38,335 nt of DNA, from assembly GCA_012837325.1 (NCBI GenBank), contig DURK01000127.1:1-38335 (forward strand), in the 5' to 3' direction. The notes under the pieces are model-generated. The model saw nothing but the letters and a program-made list of their open reading frames with translations. It was not told where the DNA came from and made no database searches. The translations under genes and the position numbers were made by a program. Shown here one piece after another: positions 6,729 through 16,006 of this stretch; within the stretch, counting starts at the first letter, position 1, and each line of letters begins with the position of its first letter. The DNA comes from Clostridiales bacterium. Its GTDB lineage: Bacteria > Bacillota > Clostridia > Caldicoprobacterales > DTU083.

Positions 6729-7133
6729 TTGGTTCTGCTTTTTTCTCTGACAGCCCTGGTGTTGTCATACCTGGTTAATAAATGGATGCTTAAGCTCTTC
6801 AAGGAGTACGCTGTCATATTTGGCGCACCCGTGATGGAAGAACTGCTTAAAACACTGCCGGCCTATTATTGGAATAGGTCTGTTTTTCATGTGCATTTTC
6901 TCTTTGGGCTGGGGGAAGCCCTGTATGATTATGCAGCTGCCGGCAGCAAGGATTCCGGCAGGCGGGCGGCTGTTTTCAGCATGATCAGTCACAGCTTTTT
7001 TGGAGCCGTAACCGTTCTCATTCTTGGACAAACAGGGCTCATCCTGCCTGCCATGGTCGGAGCCGTTACAGTTCACTGCGTCTGGAATGCTGTGATCATG
7101 AGATGGGGAAAAAGAGAAGGAAAAGGTAGTTGA
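6729..7133 (+). CDS. Small PrsW/CPBP-like putative intramembrane protease
   Basis: This is a 134-residue, strongly hydrophobic protein with about four membrane segments. It carries, in order, the motifs of the PrsW/CPBP glutamic-type membrane protease superfamily: MEELLK (E37, E38, K41), FLFGLGEALY (E63), SHSFFGA (H88) and HCVWN (H116, N120). PrsW of B. subtilis cleaves the anti-sigma factor RsiW; the substrate here is unknown. The protein is short for PrsW and lacks a soluble domain. The frame is open back into pth, but TTG at 6729, five bases after AGGAGAGG, is the likely start. It begins 11 bases after pth and ends 4 bases before mfd, so it is part of the pth-mfd operon; B. subtilis has an unrelated small gene, yabK, in this slot. 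The family assignment rests on motif spacing only. Confidence 0.72.
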   Translation: MVLLFSLTALVLSYLVNKWMLKLFKEYAVIFGAPVMEELLKTLPAYYWNRSVFHVHFLFGLGEALYDYAAAGSKDSGRRAAVFSMISHSFFGAVTVLILGQTGLILPAMVGAVTVHCVWNAVIMRWGKREGKGS

Positions 7134-7137
7134 TGAT

Positions 7138-10100
7138 ATGAATCCAATTTGGCTCAAACCAATGGAAAGGTGGCCTCAGTTTCAAAAGATAAGAGAATCG
7201 GTGCAAACCATGAAGGGAATCACCTCCTTCACCGGTGTGATCGACGCCCAGAAATGTCATCTGACAGCCAGCATGCTGTATCCCTGGGATCGAACCTGCA
7301 TCTTCATTACCTATGATGAACTGCAGGCCAACCGTCTGTTGGATGATATGAGGCTCTTCTGTCCGGACAGGCTGGTTCTGTTTCCCGCCGGTGAAATCAT
7401 GCTGTATCATGCCGCCGCCCACAGCCGCGAAGTAACGGGCAGGCGGCTTTCGGTGCTGGAGCGGCTTGCAGCAGGGGAAAAGCTGGTTGTGATTACATCG
7501 GTGGATGCACTGCTGCAGCCCAGTCTTCCCTTTTCTGTATTTTCCGACTCCATGCTGGAGGTCGTCGAAGGAGAGGAATACTCTCTTACCGATCTTGCAG
7601 CCAAAGCGATTCAGCTGGGGTATGATCGAATCGATACCATAGAAGGCCCGGGACAGTTCTGTGTACGGGGAAGCATTTTTGATATTTTTCCCCTTACAGC
7701 AGAAAAACCCTATCGAATCGATTTCTTTGATGAATTTGTCGATTCCATCCGCACCTTTGACTTGATGAGTCAACGCTCAGAGAACCGGCTTGCATCTGTC
7801 CGGATCCCGCCTGCCCGTGACTTGATTCTGACAGCAGAGCAGCTGGAGGAAGGAAAGGCAGGAATTGAGAAAAGCTTTCACCGTCTGATGCAGAAAATGA
7901 GAAAGGATGAAGGCTTTGATAAGGCGCATCTTCAGAGCAGGATGGACAGCCTGCTGGAACAGATGGATCATGGTGTTCTGGAAGACAGGCTGGTGAATTT
8001 TTATCCCTTCTTTTTTGAAAAACCTGGCAGCCTGCTGGATTATGCAGGCAGGGAAGCCGTTGTGGTTTTAGATGAACCGGTCCGAATACGGGAACACAGC
8101 AACCGGACAGCAGAGGAGTTTGCCGAGCACTTTCGGGATTTGCTGATGAAGGGAGAGGTGCTGCCCGAACAGGCCGCCCTTCTGGGCAGCTATGATGCCT
8201 TTCTGGCAGACATGGACAATTACAGGGGGATGGCTCTGCTGTCTCTGCCCAGAAGCAATCTGGGCTTTGAACCCAGAAGAATTTATCCGATTGCCGCCCG
8301 CAGCATACCGGCCTACCTCGGAAAATGGGAGCTGCTGGCAGAGGATCTTCGTTATTGGAAGCAGCATGATTATTCTATTCTGCTTTTATCCGGCAGCCGG
8401 AGCAAAGCGGAAGGGCTGGCAGACGGACTGATGGAGGCTGGATTGGAGGCAGTCATCCGATCCGATGCCAGGGGAGAGATTGCAAAGGGGCAGATTGTCA
8501 TTGCACCTGGCAGCCTGAGCAAGGGCTTTGAGTATACGGAAGGGCGCTTTGTTCTCGTTGGCGACAAGGACATCCATGGAACTCAAAAGCGCAGCACCAG
8601 GGCAAAAAAGCGGAAAAGAAAACTGGATCCCTTTACGGATTTAAAGACCGGCAGTCTGGTGGTACACGAAAACCATGGAATCGGTAAATACCTTGGCATA
8701 GAAAAGCTGACGGTAAACGGGCAGGAACGAGACTATCTGCTCATCCGATATGCCGGCACGGACAGACTGTATATTCCCACCGATCAAATGGATCTGATTC
8801 AGCCTTATATTGGTATGGATGAAAAGGCACCTCGGCTGTCCAAGCTGGGTGGAAGCGAGTGGCAGAAGGCCAGAAGCCGGGTCAGGGAATCGGTTAAGGA
8901 GCTGGCCTTTGATCTGTTGAAGCTTTACGCTGCCAGGGAAGCAGTAAGGGGATACGCCTTCTCCCAGGACAGCCCCTGGCAGAGGCAGTTTGAAGACAGC
9001 TTTCCTTACGAGGAGACACCGGATCAGCTGCAGTCCCTTTCTGAAATAAAAAAAGACATGGAATCCTCCAAGGTCATGGACCGGCTGCTCTGCGGTGATG
9101 TAGGCTATGGAAAGACCGAAGTGGCCATCCGTGCTGCCTTCAAGGCGGTGATGGATGGAAAGCAGGTTGCCGTTCTGGCACCCACCACCATATTGGCGCA
9201 GCAGCATTATCACACCTTTGTCAGCCGTTTTGGAGATTTCCCCTTTGCCATTCAGGTTCTCAGCCGCTTCCGTACACAAAAGGAGCAGAAGGAGATCATC
9301 AAGGCACTCAAAGAGGGGAATGTGGATGTGATTATCGGCACCCACCGGCTTTTGAGCAAGGACGTGAAATTCCGTGATCTGGGGCTGCTGATAATAGATG
9401 AAGAGCAAAGATTTGGGGTAGGACACAAGGAAATCATCAAGGTGATGAAGAAAAACGTTGACGTACTGACCCTGACGGCCACCCCTATCCCCCGCACCCT
9501 CCACATGTCCCTGGTGGGTATTCGGGATATCAGTGTGATCGAAACCCCTCCCGAGGACCGGTTTCCTGTTCAGACCTATGTGGTGGGGTACAGTGATTCC
9601 CTGGTCAGGGATGCCATCATCCGGGAGGTGCAGCGGGGAGGTCAGGTATACTTCGTTTACAACCATGTCAAGCTCATGGAAAAGATGGCGGAAAGACTGC
9701 GACGACTGGTACCGGAGGTGCGGATCGCCGCAGCCCATGGTCAAATGGGGGAATCTGCCCTGGAGAAGGTCATGGTTTCCTTCTACCAGCATGAATATGA
9801 CTTGCTGCTGTGTTCCACCATCATCGAAAACGGCCTGGATATTCCCAGCGTAAACACTCTGATTGTCTACGATGCGGATTATTACGGCTTGTCACAGCTC
9901 TACCAGCTGCGGGGAAGAGTAGGCCGCTCGAATCGGGCAGCCTATGCCTACCTAACCTACAAGCGGGATAAGATCCTGAATGAAACTGCGGAAAAAAGGC
10001 TGCAGGCCATCAAGGAGTTCACGGAGTTCGGTTCCGGCTTCAAGATTGCCATGCGGGATCTGGAAATCCGTGGTGCCGGCAATTTACTTGGTGCGGAGCA

Positions 10101-10662
10101 GCATGGCCAGATGGCGGCAGTGGGCTATGACTTGTACTGCAAGATGCTGGCGGAGGCAGTGCAGGAAATGAAGGGAGAAGAAATTACCCGGCCTGTAGAA
10201 ACAACGGTGGACTTCAAAGCAGATGCCTTTATCGACAGCAATTACATCACAGGAGAAAGCCACAGGCTGCAGATGTACAAGAGGATTGCAGCCATAGAAA
10301 GCCTGGACGACAAATATGATGTAGAGGATGAAATGATCGATCGTTTCGGGGATATACCCGGCCCTGCTCAAAACCTGATTCAAATCGCCTATATACGGGC
10401 TCTGGCGGGGCAACTGGGATTCACCGAACTCATCCATAAGGGGAAGGAAGTAAGAATGAAGCTTCGGGACAGCCGGGCCCTTGCCCCCAGAGCTTTGATG
10501 ATCGTCGTGAATGAGAATCGAAAGACCTTGCGGCTGGTCGGCTCCAACCCTCCTGCTCTGATTCTGCATGCAAAGGATGACACGGGAACGGAAGCCATGC
10601 AGGCTGCTCAGAAAATACTGGAAACAATAAATGATTTACAAGGGAGCGAGATACCGGTATAA
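7138..10662 (+). CDS. mfd: Transcription-repair coupling factor Mfd
   Basis: Mfd removes RNA polymerase stalled at DNA lesions and recruits UvrA for repair. The 1174-residue length is normal. The UvrB-like N-terminal module (about 1-400) contains GPGQFCVRGSIFDIFP; the RNA polymerase-interacting domain (about 500-570) contains LVVHENHGIGKYLGIEKL and DYLLIRYA. The RecG-like translocase has Walker A GDVGYGKTE (about 652-660), the DEEQRFGVGHKE box (about 754-765), TATPIPRTLHMS, and the motif VI region QLRGRVGRSNRAAYAYL, then EFGSGFKIAMRDLEIRGAGNLLG. The C-terminal TRCF domain covers about 1030-1130. ATG at 7138 overlaps no other gene and lies 4 bases after the PrsW-like gene. A promoter for the next gene is embedded in its last codons. 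Confidence 0.98.
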   Translation: MNPIWLKPMERWPQFQKIRESVQTMKGITSFTGVIDAQKCHLTASMLYPWDRTCIFITYDELQANRLLDDMRLFCPDRLVLFPAGEIMLYHAAAHSREVTGRRLSVLERLAAGEKLVVITSVDALLQPSLPFSVFSDSMLEVVEGEEYSLTDLAAKAIQLGYDRIDTIEGPGQFCVRGSIFDIFPLTAEKPYRIDFFDEFVDSIRTFDLMSQRSENRLASVRIPPARDLILTAEQLEEGKAGIEKSFHRLMQKMRKDEGFDKAHLQSRMDSLLEQMDHGVLEDRLVNFYPFFFEKPGSLLDYAGREAVVVLDEPVRIREHSNRTAEEFAEHFRDLLMKGEVLPEQAALLGSYDAFLADMDNYRGMALLSLPRSNLGFEPRRIYPIAARSIPAYLGKWELLAEDLRYWKQHDYSILLLSGSRSKAEGLADGLMEAGLEAVIRSDARGEIAKGQIVIAPGSLSKGFEYTEGRFVLVGDKDIHGTQKRSTRAKKRKRKLDPFTDLKTGSLVVHENHGIGKYLGIEKLTVNGQERDYLLIRYAGTDRLYIPTDQMDLIQPYIGMDEKAPRLSKLGGSEWQKARSRVRESVKELAFDLLKLYAAREAVRGYAFSQDSPWQRQFEDSFPYEETPDQLQSLSEIKKDMESSKVMDRLLCGDVGYGKTEVAIRAAFKAVMDGKQVAVLAPTTILAQQHYHTFVSRFGDFPFAIQVLSRFRTQKEQKEIIKALKEGNVDVIIGTHRLLSKDVKFRDLGLLIIDEEQRFGVGHKEIIKVMKKNVDVLTLTATPIPRTLHMSLVGIRDISVIETPPEDRFPVQTYVVGYSDSLVRDAIIREVQRGGQVYFVYNHVKLMEKMAERLRRLVPEVRIAAAHGQMGESALEKVMVSFYQHEYDLLLCSTIIENGLDIPSVNTLIVYDADYYGLSQLYQLRGRVGRSNRAAYAYLTYKRDKILNETAEKRLQAIKEFTEFGSGFKIAMRDLEIRGAGNLLGAEQHGQMAAVGYDLYCKMLAEAVQEMKGEEITRPVETTVDFKADAFIDSNYITGESHRLQMYKRIAAIESLDDKYDVEDEMIDRFGDIPGPAQNLIQIAYIRALAGQLGFTELIHKGKEVRMKLRDSRALAPRALMIVVNENRKTLRLVGSNPPALILHAKDDTGTEAMQAAQKILETINDLQGSEIPV

Positions 10663-10663
10663 T
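10635..10663 (+). promoter_or_regulatory. Sigma-A promoter before the PrsA-like gene
   Basis: TTTACA (10635-10640) and TATAAT (10658-10663) are 17 bases apart and overlap the end of mfd. It would transcribe the PrsA-like lipoprotein gene independently of mfd. Confidence 0.6.
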
Positions 10664-10723
10664 AATAGGAATTGCTGTGATTGTAAATAAAAGTGATGTT
10701 CCATACAGAAAGGATGAAGGAGA

Positions 10724-11869
10724 TTGAATAACAGGAAGGGAATCAAGTTCCTTATACTGATTCTTGTATTGGCCGCAATCATGTCCGGCTGTGTACAGGT
10801 GAATGAGGAAAAAGACAGAAGCCTTGTCATTGCTGAAGTGAATGGAGAGCAGATCAAAAAGGGAGAAATCCTTGACCAATATCACAGGGGCTACGGTGAA
10901 CCGGAAGAATACGATGAAGAAATCATGCTGAACATTTTAAACAGCCTCATTGAAAACAAGCTGGTGAAGCAAAAGGCCGCATCCGCCGGGCACATCGTTG
11001 ATGAGGATGTCCGGAAGAGAGCTCAGGAGGATTACGATCAGACAATCCGAACCTATGGGGAAACACTCAGGCAGCAAGCCGGTGAGGATGCAGATCCGGA
11101 TACGGATTATGAGCAGAAGGCCAGGGAGGAATTGAAGAAAATCATTACCGAATCCGGCCAGACCGAAGAGGGTTATCTGAACCTTCTGGCAGAAAACATT
11201 GCCATTTTGGACTTTTTAGATGAGCTGCTGACAGATCTGAAGGTAGAAGACAATGAAATAGAGGAGTACTATCAGGAAGAGCTGGAGTTCCAAAGGGACT
11301 ATCCCTCCATGGCTGCCTATTATTCCTCTGTAAAAATCGTAACGGAGCCTGCCAGCAGGCTGGTCAAGCATATCTTAATAAAGCTTGCCGATGAAGATAC
11401 CCAGGGCATCGATGCCTTACGCAAGGAAGGCAAGGAAGAGGATGCTGACGCCCTGCGGGAGGAGAAACTGAAAACCATTGAATCCAATGCGAAGAAGGTT
11501 TTGGATCGGGCAAATGCTGAAGAGGATTTTGAAGCACTGATCGATTTGTTTGGAGAAGATCCGGGGATGGAGCTGGAAGAATACAAGGACGGTTATTCCA
11601 TGCTGCGGGATGAGAGCATGATGCCGGAATTTCTGGAAGCCTCCTTCCAATTGCAGGAAGGCGAGATTTCCGACCTGGTGCCCACCGACTACGGTTATCA
11701 TATTATCAAGGTTTATAAGGCTACCGAAGACATCATTGCCCCCCTGGAGGACGTAAAAGAAGAGATCCGCTCTGTGTTATTGAACCAGAAAAAGAGCCGG
11801 AAGACCGGTGAATTAATTGACCAATGGCTGGAGGAAGCGGATATCAAAAGGTATGAAAAACGGCTGTAA
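10724..11869 (+). CDS. PrsA/SurA-like peptidyl-prolyl isomerase lipoprotein
   Basis: This 381-residue exported foldase begins with NNRKGIKFLILILVLAAI followed by the lipobox IMSGC (lipid-modified C23), so it should be anchored to the outer face of the membrane. A SurA-like N-terminal helical region (about 35-200; VNGEQIKKGEIL, LIENKLVKQKA) leads to a parvulin/PpiC domain (about 205-325). That domain has VKHILIKL, an inserted Lys/Glu-rich helix, then LFGEDPG, FQLQEGEISDLVPTDYGYHIIKV. A C-terminal helix completes the chaperone fold. The start is TTG at 10724; AGGATGAAGGAG precedes it, though the nearest purine block is very close. It occupies the mfd-spoVT interval, where clostridia often carry such a gene. 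Client proteins are unknown; no gene symbol is safe because several prsA paralogues usually coexist. Confidence 0.88.
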   Translation: MNNRKGIKFLILILVLAAIMSGCVQVNEEKDRSLVIAEVNGEQIKKGEILDQYHRGYGEPEEYDEEIMLNILNSLIENKLVKQKAASAGHIVDEDVRKRAQEDYDQTIRTYGETLRQQAGEDADPDTDYEQKAREELKKIITESGQTEEGYLNLLAENIAILDFLDELLTDLKVEDNEIEEYYQEELEFQRDYPSMAAYYSSVKIVTEPASRLVKHILIKLADEDTQGIDALRKEGKEEDADALREEKLKTIESNAKKVLDRANAEEDFEALIDLFGEDPGMELEEYKDGYSMLRDESMMPEFLEASFQLQEGEISDLVPTDYGYHIIKVYKATEDIIAPLEDVKEEIRSVLLNQKKSRKTGELIDQWLEEADIKRYEKRL

Positions 11870-11910
11870 ACATGAAATCCAAACTTTTGCTTTCGTCCCT
11901 TCAAACACAT

Positions 11911-11940
11911 GCATAAAAGCAAATCCTCAGTAAAATAATA
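11911..11940 (+). promoter_or_regulatory. Candidate sigma-G promoter of spoVT
   Basis: GCATA (11911-11915), exactly 18 bases, then AATAATA (11934-11940) fits the sigma-G pattern GHATR-N18-CATNHTA with one mismatch at the first -10 base. It lies 50 bases before spoVT, a known sigma-G gene in B. subtilis. Confidence 0.55.
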
Positions 11941-11989
11941 GTTGTGTAAGTATGGTTTTGCGAGCAATGCAGATTAAGGAGGGATGAAT

Positions 11990-12547
11990 GTGAAAGCGAC
12001 TGGGATTGTCAGACGAATAGACGATTTGGGCAGGGTTGTCATTCCCAAGGAGATTCGTCGGACACTGCGGATTCGAGAAGGAGATCCCCTGGAAATCTTT
12101 ACAGACCGGGAAGGAGAGGTCATACTTAAAAAGTATTCCCCTATCGGAGAACTCGGAGACTTTGCAATGGAGTATGTGGAATCGCTGCATCAGAGCGTCG
12201 GACATATCTCTTGCGTAACCGATAAGGATTCCATTGTTGCTGTTGCAGGCGGTGCAAAAAAGGAATTCATGGATAAATCCATAAGCAGTGATTTGGAAAG
12301 TGCTATGGCAGCGAAAAAACCCATTGTGGCCAATCGCGGGGAAGAAGGAAAGATGTACAGCATTGTTGATCATGATGAGGATCAGGCCAAGTATTCCGCT
12401 CAGGTGATTGCACCGATCGTTGCAGATGGAGACGCCATCGGTGCAGTGGTTTTGCTGTCCAAGGACCCCAATGTCAGCATGGGCGAAATGGAGATGAAAA
12501 TAGCGGAGACGGCTGCCGGATTTCTGGGCAGGCAGATGGAGGAATAA
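11990..12547 (+). CDS. spoVT: Stage V sporulation protein T
   Basis: SpoVT is a tetrameric regulator that adjusts sigma-G-dependent gene expression in the forespore. The N-terminal AbrB-type swapped-hairpin DNA-binding domain, KATGIVRRIDDLGRVVIP then KEIRRTLRIREGDPLEIF, is almost identical to B. subtilis SpoVT and is followed by a GAF-like domain (about 55-180) ending in ETAAGFLGRQME. An ATG at 11984 is in frame but directly abuts the ribosome site AAGGAGGG (11976-11983). GTG at 11990, six bases downstream of that site, gives the family N-terminus MKATG and is preferred (185 residues). A sigma-G-like promoter precedes it and a terminator follows. Confidence 0.97.
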   Translation: MKATGIVRRIDDLGRVVIPKEIRRTLRIREGDPLEIFTDREGEVILKKYSPIGELGDFAMEYVESLHQSVGHISCVTDKDSIVAVAGGAKKEFMDKSISSDLESAMAAKKPIVANRGEEGKMYSIVDHDEDQAKYSAQVIAPIVADGDAIGAVVLLSKDPNVSMGEMEMKIAETAAGFLGRQMEE

Positions 12548-12577
12548 TAAAGACTTTATAAGGATGAACAGGTTGCA

Positions 12578-12615
12578 AAGGCATTGGGCAGAAGCGTCAA
12601 TGCCTTTTGTTTTTG
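12578..12615 (+). terminator. Intrinsic terminator after spoVT
   Basis: AAGGCATTG and CAATGCCTT form a 9-base-pair stem with an 11-base loop, followed by TTGTTTTT. Confidence 0.75.
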
Positions 12616-12637
12616 CGTAAAATATTATCATCAATGG

Positions 12638-12664
12638 TTGTTATTTTGAAGGAGATGGTATAAT
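12638..12664 (+). promoter_or_regulatory. Extended -10 promoter before the SpoVB-family gene
   Basis: TGGTATAAT (12656-12664) is an extended -10; TTGTTA (12638-12643) lies 15 bases upstream as a weak -35. Confidence 0.45.
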
Positions 12665-12736
12665 ATTCATTAGTAGCAAGTGATCACTTACTGATTCATT
12701 TTGCAGCGGATCAAGAGGCCATATAAGGAGGTAAGC

Positions 12737-14353
12737 ATGACCAAAAAGTCCTTTGTGAAGGGAGCAGCAATTCTGGCTGCAGCGGGTTTACTATCAAAGC
12801 TTATCGGTGCCCTTTTCCGGATCCCGATGATGAATATCATCGGTTCCACCGGTATGGCCTATTATCAAATGGCTTATCCCATCTATTCCTTTTTGCTGAT
12901 TATTTCTACAGCCGGCATTCCAACGGCTATTTCCAAAATCGTGGCGGAAAATATCGCTCTGGGCAATTACCGGGATGCCCATAGAGTGTTTCAGCTGTCT
13001 GTCCGGCTGATGCTGATCACCGGTGTGACCTCTTTTCTGATCTTTGCCGCATGCAGCAAGCTGACAGCCCGGATTATGGGAGCGGAGGGAGCCTATTACT
13101 CCATTCTTGCCATTTCACCGTCTTTGATCTTTGTTACCCTTCTCTCTTCTTTTCGCGGCTATTTTCAGGGAATGCAATATATGACCCCCACCGCCTTGTC
13201 CCAGATTCTGGAGCAGCTGGGCAAGCTGGTCCTGGGGCTTTTGTTTGCCTCCATGTACATATCAAAGGGTCCGGAATACGGTGCGGCAGGCGCCGTGATC
13301 GGTGTTACCCTAAGTGAAGGAGCCGCTCTGGCCCTGGTGATGGGCATGTATCGACGAAAAAGGAAGGAAATGGTGCATCAAATAAAGCATTCGCCCAGAC
13401 AGCGCTTTCGGTTGAGCAACCGTTCCATCCTGTCCCGATTGATTCTCATTTCCTTTCCCATCACCATTGGTGCATCCATCATGCCCTTGGTCGGCGTAGC
13501 AGACTCCCTGATCGTGGTGAATCGCTTGATCCAGATTGGATTTGGCAAGGAACAGGCGACAGACCTGTATGGCTTGTTGACCGGCGGTGCCAACCCGCTG
13601 ATTAATTTTCCTGCCGTTTTGACCATAGCCATGGCCATGAGCCTGGTACCGGCGATTTCAGAGTCCTATGCAAGCAAGGACTACAAAAGCATCAGTCAGA
13701 AAACCGAAACAGGCATCCGGTTGACCCTGCTGCTGGGTTTACCCGCTGCAGCGGGCATAGGGGTACTGGCCAGACCCATCAGCGCCCTGTTGTACGGCAG
13801 CCTGCCGGAGGCGGAGATTACAGCAACGGGGGAGATTCTGGCCATTCTGGCCATAGGTGTTGTCTTTCTGACACTGGTTCAAACCCTGACGGCCATTCTT
13901 CAGGGAATGAGCAAAATGACCATCCCGGTACGCAACCTTGCCATCGGTGCCCTTTTTAAGGTGGTTGTTACTTACGTTCTGGTGGGAAACCATCAGTTCC
14001 ATGTAAAGGGTGCAGCCATCGGCACGGTGATCTGCTATGGCATTGCTGCTCTGCTCGACCTGGCTGCCGTGATCCGTTACTCCAGACTGAAGATGCGGGT
14101 TGTGGATTTTATCGTCAAGCCTGTCATAGCGGTTGTCGTTATGGCAGGGGCTGTCTATTTTTCCTATGGATTTTTGGAAAATCTGTTGGGCGGCAACAAG
14201 GCTACCCTGCTGGCAGTCGTTGCAGGCGTGGTGATCTATGCTCTTGTTTTGCTGGTGATTGGTGCAGTCAACCGGGATGATTTTGAAACCCTGCCTGGCG
14301 GCAGCAGACTGGGCAGAGCGCTGTCCAGGCTGAATCTGATACGTGACCGGTGA
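12737..14353 (+). CDS. SpoVB/YabM-family polysaccharide (lipid-linked precursor) flippase
   Basis: This 538-residue integral membrane protein of the MOP/MVF exporter family has about 14 membrane segments spread along its length. Members move undecaprenyl-linked sugars across the membrane: SpoVB acts in spore cortex synthesis and MurJ-type proteins in lipid II flipping. The N-terminus KSFVKGAAILAAAGLLSKLIGALFRIPM is diagnostic, with SSFRGYFQGMQYMTPTALSQILEQ in the middle and a GLPAAAGIGVLARPISALLYG stretch later. ATG at 12737 follows a perfect AAGGAGG; an upstream in-frame ATG has no ribosome site. The slot between spoVT and the MazG fusion is that of B. subtilis yabM, so orthology to yabM is likelier than to spoVB itself. 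The exact substrate is unknown. Confidence 0.9.
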   Translation: MTKKSFVKGAAILAAAGLLSKLIGALFRIPMMNIIGSTGMAYYQMAYPIYSFLLIISTAGIPTAISKIVAENIALGNYRDAHRVFQLSVRLMLITGVTSFLIFAACSKLTARIMGAEGAYYSILAISPSLIFVTLLSSFRGYFQGMQYMTPTALSQILEQLGKLVLGLLFASMYISKGPEYGAAGAVIGVTLSEGAALALVMGMYRRKRKEMVHQIKHSPRQRFRLSNRSILSRLILISFPITIGASIMPLVGVADSLIVVNRLIQIGFGKEQATDLYGLLTGGANPLINFPAVLTIAMAMSLVPAISESYASKDYKSISQKTETGIRLTLLLGLPAAAGIGVLARPISALLYGSLPEAEITATGEILAILAIGVVFLTLVQTLTAILQGMSKMTIPVRNLAIGALFKVVVTYVLVGNHQFHVKGAAIGTVICYGIAALLDLAAVIRYSRLKMRVVDFIVKPVIAVVVMAGAVYFSYGFLENLLGGNKATLLAVVAGVVIYALVLLVIGAVNRDDFETLPGGSRLGRALSRLNLIRDR

Positions 14354-14386
14354 AATACATTCCATCCACATTGGAAAGGAGTCAAG

Positions 14387-15856
14387 ATGAAATCAAGGAT
14401 AACCATAGTGGGTCTGGGAACAGGCAATCGTGATGAATTGACCCTGGGTGCCGTGGAGGCTCTAAAGCAGGCAGAGCAGGTCATCCTGCGCACCGGGAAA
14501 CACGGTGCAGCCCTTTACCTGCAGGGGCAGGGGATTGCCTATTCCACCCTGGATGATATTTATGAGGCAAGTGAAACCTTTGACGAACTGTATCCCGAAA
14601 TGATAAAACGAATTACTGCTGCAGCCGGGCAAGGCGATGTGGTTGTAGGGGTGCCGGGCCACCCCATGGTAGGTGAGCGGCTGACCTATGAGCTGCTGGA
14701 TGAGCTGGAAAAGAGTGCTTATCATATCGAAATCCTGCCAGGAATCAGTCAGACAGCTTCCTTTACCGCAGCCCTGGCAAAGGGAGGCGTGGAAGGTCTG
14801 AAAATCCTGTCTGCCGCAGAATTGCCCGCCTCACAGATGGATCCCGGCCTGCCCTCTGTTATCGTCGGGCTGGACAATGAGGTTCTGGTTTCGGATATGA
14901 AGATTCGGCTTCTTGAGGTTTACCCGGCTGATTTAATCGTTACGGTCAGCAGTCTTGACAAGGACGGGCTTCCTCAGCTTGAGGACATTCCCCTGTACAC
15001 TTTGGATCATTCCCGCAGTTTTGACCATACCAGCTGCCTGTATCTGCCGAAGGTGGAGCTTGGAGAGCTGGCCGGCTACCGCTTCCGGCATCTGGTTGAG
15101 GTCATGGAAATGCTGCGCTCCCCGGACGGTTGTCCCTGGGATCGGGAGCAAAGCCATGAATCGTTGAAGCAATATCTCATTGAAGAAACCTATGAGGTGT
15201 TGGAAGCCATTGATTTGCAGGATATGGACAAGCTGGCAGAGGAACTGGGTGATGTTCTGCTGCAGGTGGTATTCCATGCCCAGATCGCAAAGGAACATGG
15301 TGAGTTTGCCATAGGTGATGTCATCACCGGCGTCTGCAAAAAAATGATCCAGCGTCATACCCATATCTTTGGGGATGTCCGGTTGGATACTGCGGAAGAG
15401 GTGGTAGGGAACTGGGAAGCCATTAAGAAAAAAGAAAAGGGCTTAAAAAGCCATACCCAGGTGCTTAGGGACATTCCGACGATTCTGCCTGCACTGATGC
15501 GCAGCTACAAGGTGCAGAAAAAGGCTGCCCTGGCCGGCTTTGACTGGGACAAGCCGGAGGATGCCATGAAAAAGGCGGAGGAAGAGTTCCGGGAGCTGGA
15601 GGAGGCATACCGATCAGGCAGGGAGGAGGATGTTCGGGAAGAACTGGGAGATCTCCTTTTTGCCATCGTCAATGTAAGCCGGTTTCTGAAGCAGCAGCCG
15701 GAGCTGGCTCTGACTGCGGCCACGGAGAAGTTCATCCGGCGTTTTGCCTACATCGAAGAATGTGCAGACCGGCCTCTCGAGCAAATGACCCTGGAGGAAA
15801 TGGACCTGCTGTGGAATCAGGCCAAATGCGTATTTCAAGGCAAAAACAGGGTATAA
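14387..15856 (+). CDS. mazG: MazG-type nucleotide pyrophosphohydrolase fused to a tetrapyrrole methylase-like domain (YabN)
   Basis: The 489-residue protein joins an N-terminal SAM-dependent tetrapyrrole methylase-like domain (about 1-215; TIVGLGTGNRDELTLGA, GVPGHPMVGER, ILPGISQTA) to a MazG domain pair (about 230-485). MazG hydrolyses non-canonical or excess NTPs to NMP and PPi. LRSPDGCPWDREQSHESL opens the MazG part; EETYEVLEAI with EELGDVLLQVVFHAQIA supplies the metal-binding EExxE and ExxD motifs. A second copy is seen in EEEFRELEEA and REELGDLLFAIVNVSRF. The architecture equals B. subtilis YabN, whose gene has the same neighbours. ATG follows GGAAAGGAG. It lies 33 bases after the flippase gene. 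Confidence 0.95.
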   Translation: MKSRITIVGLGTGNRDELTLGAVEALKQAEQVILRTGKHGAALYLQGQGIAYSTLDDIYEASETFDELYPEMIKRITAAAGQGDVVVGVPGHPMVGERLTYELLDELEKSAYHIEILPGISQTASFTAALAKGGVEGLKILSAAELPASQMDPGLPSVIVGLDNEVLVSDMKIRLLEVYPADLIVTVSSLDKDGLPQLEDIPLYTLDHSRSFDHTSCLYLPKVELGELAGYRFRHLVEVMEMLRSPDGCPWDREQSHESLKQYLIEETYEVLEAIDLQDMDKLAEELGDVLLQVVFHAQIAKEHGEFAIGDVITGVCKKMIQRHTHIFGDVRLDTAEEVVGNWEAIKKKEKGLKSHTQVLRDIPTILPALMRSYKVQKKAALAGFDWDKPEDAMKKAEEEFRELEEAYRSGREEDVREELGDLLFAIVNVSRFLKQQPELALTAATEKFIRRFAYIEECADRPLEQMTLEEMDLLWNQAKCVFQGKNRV

Positions 15857-16006
15857 TCCATGTAAAAAATGGAAAACATATAGCTGAAATTCCCTTGGTT
15901 CCTGAAATTTGCTAAAAAATCAAATTTTCTCCGGAAATAAGCAGGAATTTCAAGAAAAATAGCGAATATGCTATGAAGACTTCATATTTTTAAGGAGGGT
16001 TCGATA

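Noticed and set aside
8641-9792. 383-codon minus-strand open frame inside mfd
   Set aside because: It lies wholly under the conserved translocase domains of Mfd and has no promoter, ribosome site or domain.
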